This document shows positions 35,345 through 43,572 of a stretch of DNA of 64,000 nt, piece by piece. The notes beneath the pieces are model-generated. The model worked only from the letters and a program-made list of their open reading frames with translations. It made no database searches and was not told where the DNA came from. Location: the NCBI RefSeq assembly GCF_009498525.1, contig NZ_QSNT01000002.1, positions 1 through 64,000 on the forward strand, read 5' to 3'. Each line of letters starts with the position of its first letter. Positions within the stretch are counted from its first letter, which is position 1. The stretch is from Rhizobium sp. ICMP 5592 (GTDB lineage: Bacteria > Pseudomonadota > Alphaproteobacteria > Rhizobiales > Rhizobiaceae). Made by a program: the position numbers and the translations under genes.

Positions 35345-36253
35345 CTATCTCTGCCGCCCCGAGCGCATGCTTTCAGCCACGCCGACGAAATCGCGGGCCG
35401 CCTGCGGTAGGCTTGACCCCTTGCGCCAGACCATGCCCACCTGGACGACTGGCAGCGAACCGGAGACGTCGCGGCTTTCGATGCGGTCGCCTTCCAGCGA
35501 CCAGGGGCGGTAGACAAGGTCCGGCAGCAGCGCGACGCCGGCGCCGGTGGCGACCAGGCTGCGCACGGCCTCGACGGAGCGGGTGCGGAAGGCGACGTGC
35601 GGGCGGGCGCCGAGCGCGGTCAGCAGCTTGCCGGTGTTTTCCTCGATTTCGTCGATGGTCAGCATGATCAGCGGTTCGCGGCTGATGTCGGCGACGCTGA
35701 TGATGTCGGCGGAAACGAGGGGATGGCCCATGGGCAGCCAGAGGCGGTAGGGGGACGTCTCGATGATTTCGGCCTGCAATGCCATGCGGTCGCGAAGGTT
35801 GGAAATGACCATGACGGCGACGTCGAGCTCGCCGCCGACCAGAAGATGTTCGAGATAGCCGCCATTGTCCTCGATGGCGCTGACCTCGACGCCGGGGCAG
35901 ACGCGGCGATAGCGAGCCAGCAGGTCGGACAGCACATAGCCGGCGACGAGCGAGGTGACGCCGATGTTCAGCGTGCCGCCGGTCGCATTCTGCTGGCCGG
36001 AAAAACTGGTGCGGGCGTCGGAAACAGTCGCAAGGATCTTTGTCGCGTGGCGCAGGAACTGGTGGCCGTTGTGAGTGATGGAGAGTCCGCGCGGATGGCG
36101 GTCGAACAGCTCGACGCCGAGATCGCTTTCCAGTTCTTTCAGGGCTTCGGTGACCGAGGATTGCGAGATCGACAGGTTCTGCGCGGCGCGGGTGACCGAG
36201 CCCTGTTCCGCCACGGCGACGAAGTATTGAAGCTGTCTCAAGGTAAACGCCAT
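35345..36253 (-). CDS. LysR-family transcriptional regulator
   Basis: 302 residues. The N-terminal winged helix (1-60, TLRQLQYFVAVAEQGSVTRAAQNLSISQSSVTEALKELE) is followed by a two-lobed effector domain (about 90-300). The start at 36253 puts the HTH at its normal position. The neighbours are a DHFR-like gene (convergent) and an unknown anchored protein (divergent); LysR regulators usually control the divergent gene, but the latter is not an obvious metabolic target. The effector is unknown. Confidence 0.87.
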   Translation of the reverse strand: MAFTLRQLQYFVAVAEQGSVTRAAQNLSISQSSVTEALKELESDLGVELFDRHPRGLSITHNGHQFLRHATKILATVSDARTSFSGQQNATGGTLNIGVTSLVAGYVLSDLLARYRRVCPGVEVSAIEDNGGYLEHLLVGGELDVAVMVISNLRDRMALQAEIIETSPYRLWLPMGHPLVSADIISVADISREPLIMLTIDEIEENTGKLLTALGARPHVAFRTRSVEAVRSLVATGAGVALLPDLVYRPWSLEGDRIESRDVSGSLPVVQVGMVWRKGSSLPQAARDFVGVAESMRSGRQR

Positions 36254-36447
36254 GTCCTGGTTAGAGCATGGCCGCGCGGTGCAGGGCAAGAACCGACATC
36301 GGCCTGAAAAATCTGGACCTTTTTTGGTAAAAGCAGCGAGAGTGACATAAGTTTCATCTCTGTTTTAAGCTTTCCGAAACGCCGCATCCCTAACGTGAGG
36401 ATCAATCACCTTGTCGCGTTGGAGTGCTTTATGCTGGAGCAGTTGGC

Positions 36448-37281
36448 GTGAGCGCCTTACTGCATATGTTCCGGTCCCCCCGGAAGCTCGTCGTCCTCAT
36501 CGGCGGAGTGGCCTTGTTGATAGGCTCCTCCGGCGCTTTCGCGCTTTATCTGGGCAAGGACAGGCTCCGGGGTTTTGTCTCGGCCTCTCCGAATGGCCTG
36601 CAATGCAGCGACGTCAGCCTCGTCACCATCCGCAAGGAAAACCGCTTCTGGGTGCGCAAATACATTCGCACCGACCCGACCGATGGCCTGACGCGCGTCA
36701 GAACGGCGCTTCGTGTCGCCAAGGCCGTCTATGAGGAGCAGAAGCCGGATCTGGTCCAGGTGGTGGTTCTCGACAAGAACGGGCCGACATTGCGGTCCGA
36801 TATTCGCGGACGGGCGCTGGGCGCTGATGTCGTCTATGTTCCGCATCCCGATAAGGTGGCCAATGGCACCGTCGAGGCGCCGGTCACAGCGCGTTATTAT
36901 AATGGCGGCGCAAGCGCCCAGGGCCTGTTCTACGGCGAGCAGATCAACATGCTGCCCACAGATATCGACGAGACATTGGCGGAGCTGAAAAATTACAGCG
37001 ATTGCGACAATCCGCTGGCCGCCGAGAACGAAAAGGGCGACGCCAAGACGGATAAGCATAAGGCAGCAATGGCGGCGGAAGAGAAGGCGGCAGCGAAGGA
37101 AGCCGCCCATGCTCCGCCTAGCCCGCGTGAACCGGCAACGACCGGCAACGTGCCGCCCGAAACAGACAAAGGCGACGAATTTATCGGCGTCGATGCCACC
37201 GACCCGAAGGCGGCACCGCCGCTGGGTCTCGATCCGACTATGACGGGCGCCAGCAGCCGGCCGTCGCCGGTGACGAACTGA
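36448..37281 (+). CDS. Uncharacterised membrane-anchored protein with Ala/Lys/Glu-rich tail
   Basis: 277 residues; no family recognised with confidence. One hydrophobic segment (about 12-32, LVVLIGGVALLIGSSGAFAL) probably anchors the protein. A folded domain follows (about 45-195), with CSDVSLVTIRKENRFWVRKY and VVVLDKNGP. The tail (200-277) is charged and low-complexity, KHKAAMAAEEKAAAKEAAHA then proline-rich, likely disordered. The GTG at 36448 with GGAG 9 nt upstream is the preferred start; a GTG at 36424 is the alternative. It is likely exported with the domain in the periplasm. It looks conserved-type rather than random, given its codon use and signals. Confidence 0.65.
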   Translation: MSALLHMFRSPRKLVVLIGGVALLIGSSGAFALYLGKDRLRGFVSASPNGLQCSDVSLVTIRKENRFWVRKYIRTDPTDGLTRVRTALRVAKAVYEEQKPDLVQVVVLDKNGPTLRSDIRGRALGADVVYVPHPDKVANGTVEAPVTARYYNGGASAQGLFYGEQINMLPTDIDETLAELKNYSDCDNPLAAENEKGDAKTDKHKAAMAAEEKAAAKEAAHAPPSPREPATTGNVPPETDKGDEFIGVDATDPKAAPPLGLDPTMTGASSRPSPVTN

Positions 37282-37322
37282 TCCGAGCCAGCTTTACGCC
37301 GCTCGACCGGGGATGGACATCC

Positions 37323-37601
37323 TCAGTCCGCCAGATGCTTCTCGCCGATGGCCTGGTACAGCGCAAACAGCGCCTCGTGAACATTGCTGGCGAGGCGGTA
37401 GAATTCCGGATCGGCGAGGATGGCGGGGTGTTGCAGCAGGTGATCGTCGGTCATGTCGAGCATGAGCGACGTCGTGTGCATCGCCTCGTGGCAACCAAAG
37501 GTCCCCGGTGCGAATTGAGACAGATCGACATCGCCGATCTCGGCAAGATCGGCGAGCCGCTGCTGCTCGTTGTCGGTGTCTGCGGTCGTGTTGTCAGTCA
37601 T
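37323..37601 (-). CDS. Conserved small protein of unknown function
   Basis: 92 residues, acidic and soluble, with no signal peptide. The sequence is helix-rich (FGCHEAMHTTSLMLDMTDDHLLQHPA, then NVHEALFALYQAIGEKH), with four or more histidines that could bind a metal. An AAAGG motif precedes the ATG. It resembles short hypothetical proteins of rhizobia; I do not recognise a named family. It is convergent with the anchored protein. Confidence 0.65.
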   Translation of the reverse strand: MTDNTTADTDNEQQRLADLAEIGDVDLSQFAPGTFGCHEAMHTTSLMLDMTDDHLLQHPAILADPEFYRLASNVHEALFALYQAIGEKHLAD

Positions 37602-37700
37602 GGATTGGCACCTTTGATTTGAGGGCGGCGAAGATGTCGCCGCGGTTGGCGGGACTTATACGCCATCTGGAGGCAATGACCACCCGCAACTGCGATTGGT

Positions 37701-38705
37701 TCAGAGGTTCTCCGAGGTTACGGTGAGAAAGCGCACGGGCTCGGCGTTGACCTCGACATCGATCAGGCCCAACGTCTTCAACGTCAGGTCTATCGATCGG
37801 CGCGCCTGGATCTCCGGCGCCTGATCCAGCACGATCGACAGGATGCCCTGGCGCAGATAGCCGCGCGTCTGTTCGGTCAGTTCATGGCCGACCCAGAAGA
37901 TTCCTCGCTCCCGGTTTTGCTGGAGAACAGATGCGACGGCGACATTGTCGCCGCCGGCGCTGTAGACGCCGATGATGGTCGGGTCGCGGATGAGGGCGGC
38001 GCGCAGCAGCTCCATCGCATTGTGCTCGTCGTCGAGGTCGAACATGACCTCGGTGAAGGCGTGGGTGTTCGAGCCCTGTTCGGCAAGATAGGCGGAGAAC
38101 CCGCGAATGCGTTCCTTGTGGTTCTCGTAGGCGCCGCTGTGGCAGAGCGCGACGAAGGCGCCTGCCTGTCCGGTCAGCATGCGTGACATATAGTAGGCGG
38201 CGGTGCGACCGGCAGCGTAGTTGTCGATCCCGACATAGGGCAGCTCCGGTGCAGGGCGGGTCATGATCTGGACGACGGGAATTCCGAGGCCGCGCGCCTG
38301 TCTGACGCTGGTGACCACGTCCGGATGATCCGGCGCAACGACGATCAGCGCCGATCTGCGTACTTTCGGATTGGCGATGTAGTGGGCGAAATCCGCCGGA
38401 TCGTTTTCCCGGGCAAAGGTGCGGTGAACGACGATGCCATGGTCGAGCGAAGCGGCGATACGTTCGAAGGCCTGGTTCATCCGCGAATAGAAGCTGGTTT
38501 CCGGCCGCACCAGGATCACCTCGATGCGGATCAGGCCGCGATGGGCGTTCGACAGAGCATGCCGATAGTTCAGCCTTTTTGCGGCGAGAAACACCTTTTC
38601 CACGGTCTCGGGCCGGACGCCGCCACGGCCATTGACGACGCGCTCGACCGTGGCCGTGCCGACGCCGGCTTCTCCCGCCACATCCTTCAATGTGACCTTC
38701 GTCAT
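37701..38705 (-). CDS. LacI-family transcriptional regulator
   Basis: 334 residues. The LacI helix-turn-helix and hinge are at 1-60 (VTLKDVAGEAGVGTATVERVVNGRGG), with a periplasmic-binding-protein-like effector domain (about 65-330). GGAGGAGTGGG precedes the ATG at 38705. It is divergent from two TIM-barrel isomerases and an oxidoreductase, with a perfect 16-bp palindrome between, so it most likely represses that operon and is relieved by a sugar or cyclitol. Confidence 0.87.
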   Translation of the reverse strand: MTKVTLKDVAGEAGVGTATVERVVNGRGGVRPETVEKVFLAAKRLNYRHALSNAHRGLIRIEVILVRPETSFYSRMNQAFERIAASLDHGIVVHRTFARENDPADFAHYIANPKVRRSALIVVAPDHPDVVTSVRQARGLGIPVVQIMTRPAPELPYVGIDNYAAGRTAAYYMSRMLTGQAGAFVALCHSGAYENHKERIRGFSAYLAEQGSNTHAFTEVMFDLDDEHNAMELLRAALIRDPTIIGVYSAGGDNVAVASVLQQNRERGIFWVGHELTEQTRGYLRQGILSIVLDQAPEIQARRSIDLTLKTLGLIDVEVNAEPVRFLTVTSENL

Positions 38706-38759
38706 CCCACTCCTCCGGTCGCACCAGTTCAGCCCTGCATCCATGCTGCCCTACGCCAA

Positions 38760-38775
38760 TGATCAAATTTGATCA
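38760..38775. promoter_or_regulatory. Perfect 16-bp palindrome, probable LacI operator
   Basis: TGATCAAATTTGATCA, 54 nt upstream of the LacI start and 136 nt before the isomerase start. Size and symmetry fit a LacI-family operator, though the centre is AT rather than the common CG. Confidence 0.75.
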
Positions 38776-38911
38776 AGGAAGAATTGGAGAGCCGGCACGA
38801 AGCGGGCCTATCCTTCGGGCAATTCGGGAGGAAAACCGAATCCCAAAACGATCCAGACGAAAGATCATCCACTGGCCCGCTCGTGGCCACGCCGGATGAC
38901 GGAGGAGCCCC

Positions 38912-39826
38912 ATGAAGATCGCACTCGACCCGCATATGCACCGGCACCTGCCGCTCGATCAGCTTTGCCGCAAGGCGGCGGAGCTAGGCTATGACCATAT
39001 CGAACTGTCGCCGCGCGACGACTTCCTTCCCTGGTGGGTGCGGCCGCGTGCCCACAAGGAACGCATCGCCGAATTCAAGTCGGCGCTGAAGGACCATGGC
39101 GTCAAGCTCGCATCGCTCCTGCCGATGTATCGCTGGGCAAGCCCGCACGAGGATGAGCGGCAGGCGGCGGTCGGCTACTGGAAGGAAGCGATCCGGATCG
39201 CCGTCGAGATGGATTGCGACACGATGAACTCGGAATTCGGCCGTGGCCCTTCGCCCGACCGGAGCCACCGCTCCAACTGCTGCGGCGGCATGCATACCCA
39301 CGAACACAGTGAAGCCGCCTGGTGGCGCTCGATCGAGGAACTCGTTCCGGTCTTCGAAAAAGAAGGCGTGACCCTTAATATGGAGCCGCATCCGGAGGAT
39401 TGGTGCGAGACGCTGCATCCGGCGGTCGACATGCTGAAAACGATCGGTTCGGACAGAGTGAAGTTCCTCTACTGCGCGCCGCACACCTTCTATTTCGGCG
39501 ACGACATGGCGAGGATGATCCGGGATGCGGGGCCGCTGATCAACCATGTGCATGTGGCCGATACCTATAATCACAAGGCCTCTTCCGGCCTGCGCTACAT
39601 CGTCAATCCGCCGGGCGCGAAGGTGACGATCCACCAGCATATGGACATGTACCAGGGAGAGATCGACTGGGACGTTTTCTTCTCGTCGCTGGCGGCGGTC
39701 GGCTTCGACGGCATCGTCACGGCCTGCGTCTTCGGCTGGGAAGAGCGGGCTGACGCGTCCGGAAAGTTCATGCGCTCGGAAATCCAGAAATACGTCGACA
39801 AATACTGGCCGGCAAAGCGCGCCTGA
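38912..39826 (+). CDS. Sugar phosphate isomerase/epimerase-family TIM-barrel protein
   Basis: 304-residue AP-endonuclease-2-type TIM barrel. It has IALDPHMHRHLPLDQL at the start, LNMEPHPEDW with the usual metal glutamate, the late INHVHVADTYNHK, and an unusual cysteine/histidine-rich loop NCCGGMHTHEHSE near residue 128. Such enzymes epimerise, isomerise or dehydrate free sugars, keto-sugars or inosose. GGAGG precedes the ATG. It is the first gene of a three-gene operon with a second, IolE-like barrel and an oxidoreductase. Substrate not assigned. Confidence 0.8.
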   Translation: MKIALDPHMHRHLPLDQLCRKAAELGYDHIELSPRDDFLPWWVRPRAHKERIAEFKSALKDHGVKLASLLPMYRWASPHEDERQAAVGYWKEAIRIAVEMDCDTMNSEFGRGPSPDRSHRSNCCGGMHTHEHSEAAWWRSIEELVPVFEKEGVTLNMEPHPEDWCETLHPAVDMLKTIGSDRVKFLYCAPHTFYFGDDMARMIRDAGPLINHVHVADTYNHKASSGLRYIVNPPGAKVTIHQHMDMYQGEIDWDVFFSSLAAVGFDGIVTACVFGWEERADASGKFMRSEIQKYVDKYWPAKRA

Positions 39827-39875
39827 GCGCCGGCCCACCGTTCGACCTTACCGATATCAGACAGGGAATGACCCC

Positions 39876-40799
39876 GTGACCATCACGATTACGACCGCTC
39901 CATGCTGCTGGGGTGTGGACGACGTCAAAAATCCGAACCTGCCCGCCTGGGAACGCGTCTTCGACGAAGCCGCCGCTGCCGGCTACGGCGGCCTTGAACT
40001 TGGGCCATACGGCTATGTGCCGCTCAATCACCAGAGGGTCGCCGAGGCTCTCTCAGAGCGCAATCTCTTCATCGTCGCCGGAACGATCTTCGACGATCTC
40101 GTCTCGCCGGACAATCGCCAGAACCTGCTCCGCCAGACGGACGAGATCTGCGCTGTGATCACCCGGCTGCCGCAGCCGGAGCAGGTTGACGGCCAGCGGT
40201 TCAGGACGCCCTATCTCACCGTCATGGACTGGGGTCATGACGAGAGAGATTACGCTGCCGGTCATTCCGACCGCGCGCCGCGGCTCTCTGACAAGGACTG
40301 GGCGGGCATGGTCGCCAACATCAAGGCCATCGTCGAGCTTGCCCGGGACAAATACGGCGTTCGAGCCGTCCTCCACCCGCACGCCGGCGGTTATATCGAA
40401 TTCGCCGACGAGGTCGAGCGGATCGCCAGAGACGTACCGGCGGAGACAGCCGGCTTCTGCCTCGATACCGGCCATACCTATTATGCCGGCATGGATCCCG
40501 TGGAGACGTTGCGCCGGTACGCTGACCGGCTCGACTACGTCCATTTCAAGGATATCGATCAGGCGGTGTTCGAGCGCGTGCTCGGCGAGAGGATCCGTTT
40601 CTTCGAGGCTTGTGCCCAGGGTGTCATGTGCCCGATCGGCCGGGGCATTATCGACTATCCCGAGGTGAAGCGGGCGCTCGACGAGATCGGCTATCACGGC
40701 TTCATCACCGTCGAGCAGGAACGCGATCCGCTAAGCGTGGCGGGAAGCCTCGAGGATGTGAAGGAAAGTCGCGATTATCTGCGGTCGGTCGGCTTCTAG
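39876..40799 (+). CDS. IolE-like sugar isomerase/inosose-dehydratase-family TIM-barrel protein
   Basis: 307-residue TIM barrel related to inosose dehydratase IolE: VLHPHAGGYIEFADEVERI, CLDTGHTYYAGMDPVETL, LDYVHFKDID, CPIGRGIIDYP and TVEQERDP are close to IolE consensus segments, and His/Asp/Glu metal ligands are present. IolE dehydrates 2-keto-myo-inositol. The GTG at 39876 is the likely start, with AGGGA upstream. With the adjacent Gfo/Idh/MocA dehydrogenase it suggests oxidation followed by dehydration or isomerisation of a cyclitol or sugar. No iolD, iolB or iolC is nearby, so it is not the standard inositol operon. Confidence 0.82.
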   Translation: MTITITTAPCCWGVDDVKNPNLPAWERVFDEAAAAGYGGLELGPYGYVPLNHQRVAEALSERNLFIVAGTIFDDLVSPDNRQNLLRQTDEICAVITRLPQPEQVDGQRFRTPYLTVMDWGHDERDYAAGHSDRAPRLSDKDWAGMVANIKAIVELARDKYGVRAVLHPHAGGYIEFADEVERIARDVPAETAGFCLDTGHTYYAGMDPVETLRRYADRLDYVHFKDIDQAVFERVLGERIRFFEACAQGVMCPIGRGIIDYPEVKRALDEIGYHGFITVEQERDPLSVAGSLEDVKESRDYLRSVGF

Positions 40800-40815
40800 G
40801 AACAGGGAATAGACA

Positions 40816-41979
40816 ATGTCAGGAATGAAGAGAAAGCCGATCCGCTGGGGCATGGTCGGAGGCGGGCGTGGCAGCCAGATCGGCTATATTCATCGCTCGG
40901 CCGCACTCAGGGACAGCATATTCGAACTCGTGGCCGGCGCCTTCGATATCGATCCGGAGCGCGGTCGTGCCTTCGGTGTGGAGCTCGGGCTCGATGAGGC
41001 GCGCAGCTATCCGGATTATCTGGCCATGTTTGCCGCGGAGGCCGAGCGACCAGATGGTATTGAAGCCGTCTCGATCGCGACCCCGAACAACACCCATTTC
41101 GCCATCTGCAAGGCGGCGCTGGAGCATGATCTGCATGTCGTCTGCGAGAAGCCGTTGTGCTTCACCGTTGCAGAAGCCGAAGAGCTGAAGGCGCTTTCGC
41201 AGGCGCGGAACCGCATTGTCGGCGTCACCTATGGCTATGCCGGGCACCAGATGATCGAGCAGGCGCGGGCCATGGTGAGGAACGGCGATCTCGGGGAGAT
41301 TCGTATCGTCAACCTGCAGTTCGCCCATGGTTTCCATAGCGCTGCGGTCGAGGAGCTGAACCCGTCCACACGCTGGCGCGTCGATCCAAAATTTGCCGGT
41401 CCCAGCTATGTGCTCGGCGATGTCGGCACGCATCCGCTCTATATCTCGGAAGTCATCCTGCCGCATCTGAAGATCAAGCGCTTGATGTGCACGCGCCAGA
41501 GCTTCGTCAAGAGCCGGGCGCCGCTTGAGGACAATGCCGTGACCCTGATGGAATATGACAACGGCGCGCTCGCGACCGTTTGGTCGAGCGCCGTCAATGC
41601 CGGCTCCATGCATGGGCAGAAGGTCCGCATCGTCGGGTCGAAGGCGAGCGTCGAATGGTGGGACGAGCGTCCCAACCAGCTTTCCTACGAGATCCAGGGC
41701 GAGCCGGTCCGCATCCTTGAACGGGGCATGGACTATCTCTATCCAGAGGCCCGGATCGACGACCGTATCGGCGGCGGTCATCCGGAAGGTCTGTTCGAAG
41801 CCTGGGCCAATCTTTACCGCCGTTTCGGCTTTGCCATCGATGGGCAGCGTGGCCTTGCGCCAGCCGGAATGGAAGAGCTCGGCTTCCCCGATGTCCATGC
41901 CGGCCTTGAGGGCGTGCGATGGGTCGAGAACTGCGTGCGCTCCGCTGATGCCGGTGCCGTCTGGGTAGACTACGAATAA
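40816..41979 (+). CDS. Gfo/Idh/MocA-family oxidoreductase
   Basis: 387 residues. The Rossmann motif is WGMVGGGRGSQIGYIHR (about 10-26), the catalytic motif is CEKPLC (EKP intact), and the C-terminal domain carries LGDVGTHPLYISE with the probable catalytic histidine. The family oxidises sugars and inositols with NAD(P). It is the last gene of the LacI-controlled operon and ends at a strong terminator. Probably supplies the keto substrate for the IolE-like protein upstream. Confidence 0.85.
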   Translation: MSGMKRKPIRWGMVGGGRGSQIGYIHRSAALRDSIFELVAGAFDIDPERGRAFGVELGLDEARSYPDYLAMFAAEAERPDGIEAVSIATPNNTHFAICKAALEHDLHVVCEKPLCFTVAEAEELKALSQARNRIVGVTYGYAGHQMIEQARAMVRNGDLGEIRIVNLQFAHGFHSAAVEELNPSTRWRVDPKFAGPSYVLGDVGTHPLYISEVILPHLKIKRLMCTRQSFVKSRAPLEDNAVTLMEYDNGALATVWSSAVNAGSMHGQKVRIVGSKASVEWWDERPNQLSYEIQGEPVRILERGMDYLYPEARIDDRIGGGHPEGLFEAWANLYRRFGFAIDGQRGLAPAGMEELGFPDVHAGLEGVRWVENCVRSADAGAVWVDYE

Positions 41980-41997
41980 CGCTCAGGAATGAACGAC

Positions 41998-42036
41998 AAA
42001 GGCCGCCATGGTTACCCTGGCGGCCTTTGTTTTTTC
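41998..42036. terminator. Bidirectional intrinsic terminator between the oxidoreductase operon and lysS
   Basis: Perfect 11-bp stem AAAGGCCGCCA / TGGCGGCCTTT (41998-42008, 42018-42028) with a 9-nt loop, then GTTTTTTC. The A run on the left also makes it usable from the minus strand for lysS. Confidence 0.85.
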
Positions 42037-42060
42037 TTATGCTGTCTTGGCGAAGCTGGC

Positions 42061-43557
42061 TCAGTCCGCTTTGGCGCGACGTGCCGGGAAGAGGATGATG
42101 TCGCGGATCGACGGAGAGTTGGTCAAAAGCATGATCAGGCGATCAACGCCGATGCCGAGGCCGCCGGCGGGCGGCATGCCCTGGTCGATGGCGTCGAGAA
42201 ACTCCTCGTCCAGTTCCTTCTGCTTCTCGCCGCGCGCATGCGCCTGCTCGAGCTGCTCGACCATCCGCGCGCGCTGCTCTTCCGGATCGTTGAGTTCCGA
42301 GAAGGCGTTGCCCAATTCCCATGCATTGCAATAGGTCTCGAAACGCTCGACGAGGCGCGGCTCGCCCGGTACTTCCTTGGCGAAGGGCGAGATGTCCTTC
42401 GGGAAATGCGTGACGTGCGACGGCTGGATCAGCGTGCCTTCGACCTTCTCTTCGAAGATGAAGGCGAGGCATTCGCCCCAGGTGGCATCCTTCTCGACGG
42501 CGAAACCGGCGGCCTTGGCGGCGGCGCGGGCTTCCTCATCGGTCTTGATCGCCAGGAAGTCGATGCCGGTTGCTTCCTTGACGGCGTCAGGCATCGGCAC
42601 ACGGCGGAACGGACCCTTGAAGGAGATCTGCTTGTCGCCGAAGGCAAATTCCGTGCTGCCGTGGATCGACAGCGCCAGCGTCGAGAACAGCCGCTCGACG
42701 AGGTCCATGACGTCCTCATAGTCGGCATAGGCCCAGTAGCACTCCATCATGGTGAATTCAGGATTGTGCCTCGTGGAGACGCCTTCGTTGCGGAAGTTGC
42801 GGTTGATTTCGAACACCTTGTCGGCAAGGCCCGAAACCAGCGTGCGCTTCAGGAACAGTTCCGGCGCGATGCGCAGATACATGTCGAGCTTCAGCGTGTT
42901 GTGATGCGTCTTGAACGGCTCGGCAGTGGCGCCGCCATAGACCGAGTGCAGCATAGGCGTCTCGACTTCCATGAAGCCGTCATTTTCCATGAAGCGGCGG
43001 ATGCCGGAAACGATGCGGCTGCGCTGCTGGAAGCGGAGCTTGGATTCTTCGTTGGTCATGATGTCGAGATGGCGCTTGCGGTAGCGCAGCTCGATGTCGG
43101 AGAGGCCGTGCCACTTCTCGGGCATCGGCAGCAGCGACTTGGTCAGCATGGTGATCTGCTGGGCGTTGATCGTCAGCTCGCCGCGCTTGGTGCGGCGGAC
43201 GATGCCGGTGACGCCGATGATGTCGCCGATGTCGATCATCGGCAGCAGGGAGCGGGCCTCTTCGCCGGTGACGTCCTTGTGGCTGAAGATCTGGATCTTG
43301 CCGGAGGCGTCGTGGATATCCATGAACATGCCGGAATTGCGCGACGAGTAGACGCGGCCGGCAACGGTGACGACATCGGTCGTTTCGATGTCCGGTTCCA
43401 GGCCCTCGTATTTTGCCGTCAGTTCGGCGTTGGTCAGCGTCCGGTGAAAATGCGCCGGATAGACGTCACCGATTTTTTCGCGCAGCAGCTTCAGCTTCTG
43501 GGCGCGAACTTCCGTTGCGTCGGAGGAGAGGGCTGATGTTTCGGTCTTGTCGTTCAT
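42061..43557 (-). CDS. lysS: Lysyl-tRNA synthetase, class II
   Basis: 498-residue class II LysRS. An N-terminal OB-fold anticodon-binding domain (about 55-150, VAGRVYSSRNSGMFMDIHDA) is followed by the catalytic domain with motif 2 (FRNEGVSTRHNPEFTMMECY) and motif 3 (GLGIGVDRLIML near the C-terminus). Length agrees with bacterial LysS. It follows gltX on the same strand by 15 nt, so the two synthetases form an operon. The product would charge tRNA-Lys in the cytoplasm. Confidence 0.95.
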   Translation of the reverse strand: MNDKTETSALSSDATEVRAQKLKLLREKIGDVYPAHFHRTLTNAELTAKYEGLEPDIETTDVVTVAGRVYSSRNSGMFMDIHDASGKIQIFSHKDVTGEEARSLLPMIDIGDIIGVTGIVRRTKRGELTINAQQITMLTKSLLPMPEKWHGLSDIELRYRKRHLDIMTNEESKLRFQQRSRIVSGIRRFMENDGFMEVETPMLHSVYGGATAEPFKTHHNTLKLDMYLRIAPELFLKRTLVSGLADKVFEINRNFRNEGVSTRHNPEFTMMECYWAYADYEDVMDLVERLFSTLALSIHGSTEFAFGDKQISFKGPFRRVPMPDAVKEATGIDFLAIKTDEEARAAAKAAGFAVEKDATWGECLAFIFEEKVEGTLIQPSHVTHFPKDISPFAKEVPGEPRLVERFETYCNAWELGNAFSELNDPEEQRARMVEQLEQAHARGEKQKELDEEFLDAIDQGMPPAGGLGIGVDRLIMLLTNSPSIRDIILFPARRAKAD

Positions 43558-43572
43558 GGTTCTACGTCCGGT

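Noticed and set aside
41989-43536. 515-codon plus-strand frame opposite lysS
   Set aside because: Antisense to lysS, whose motifs 2 and 3 are unambiguous.
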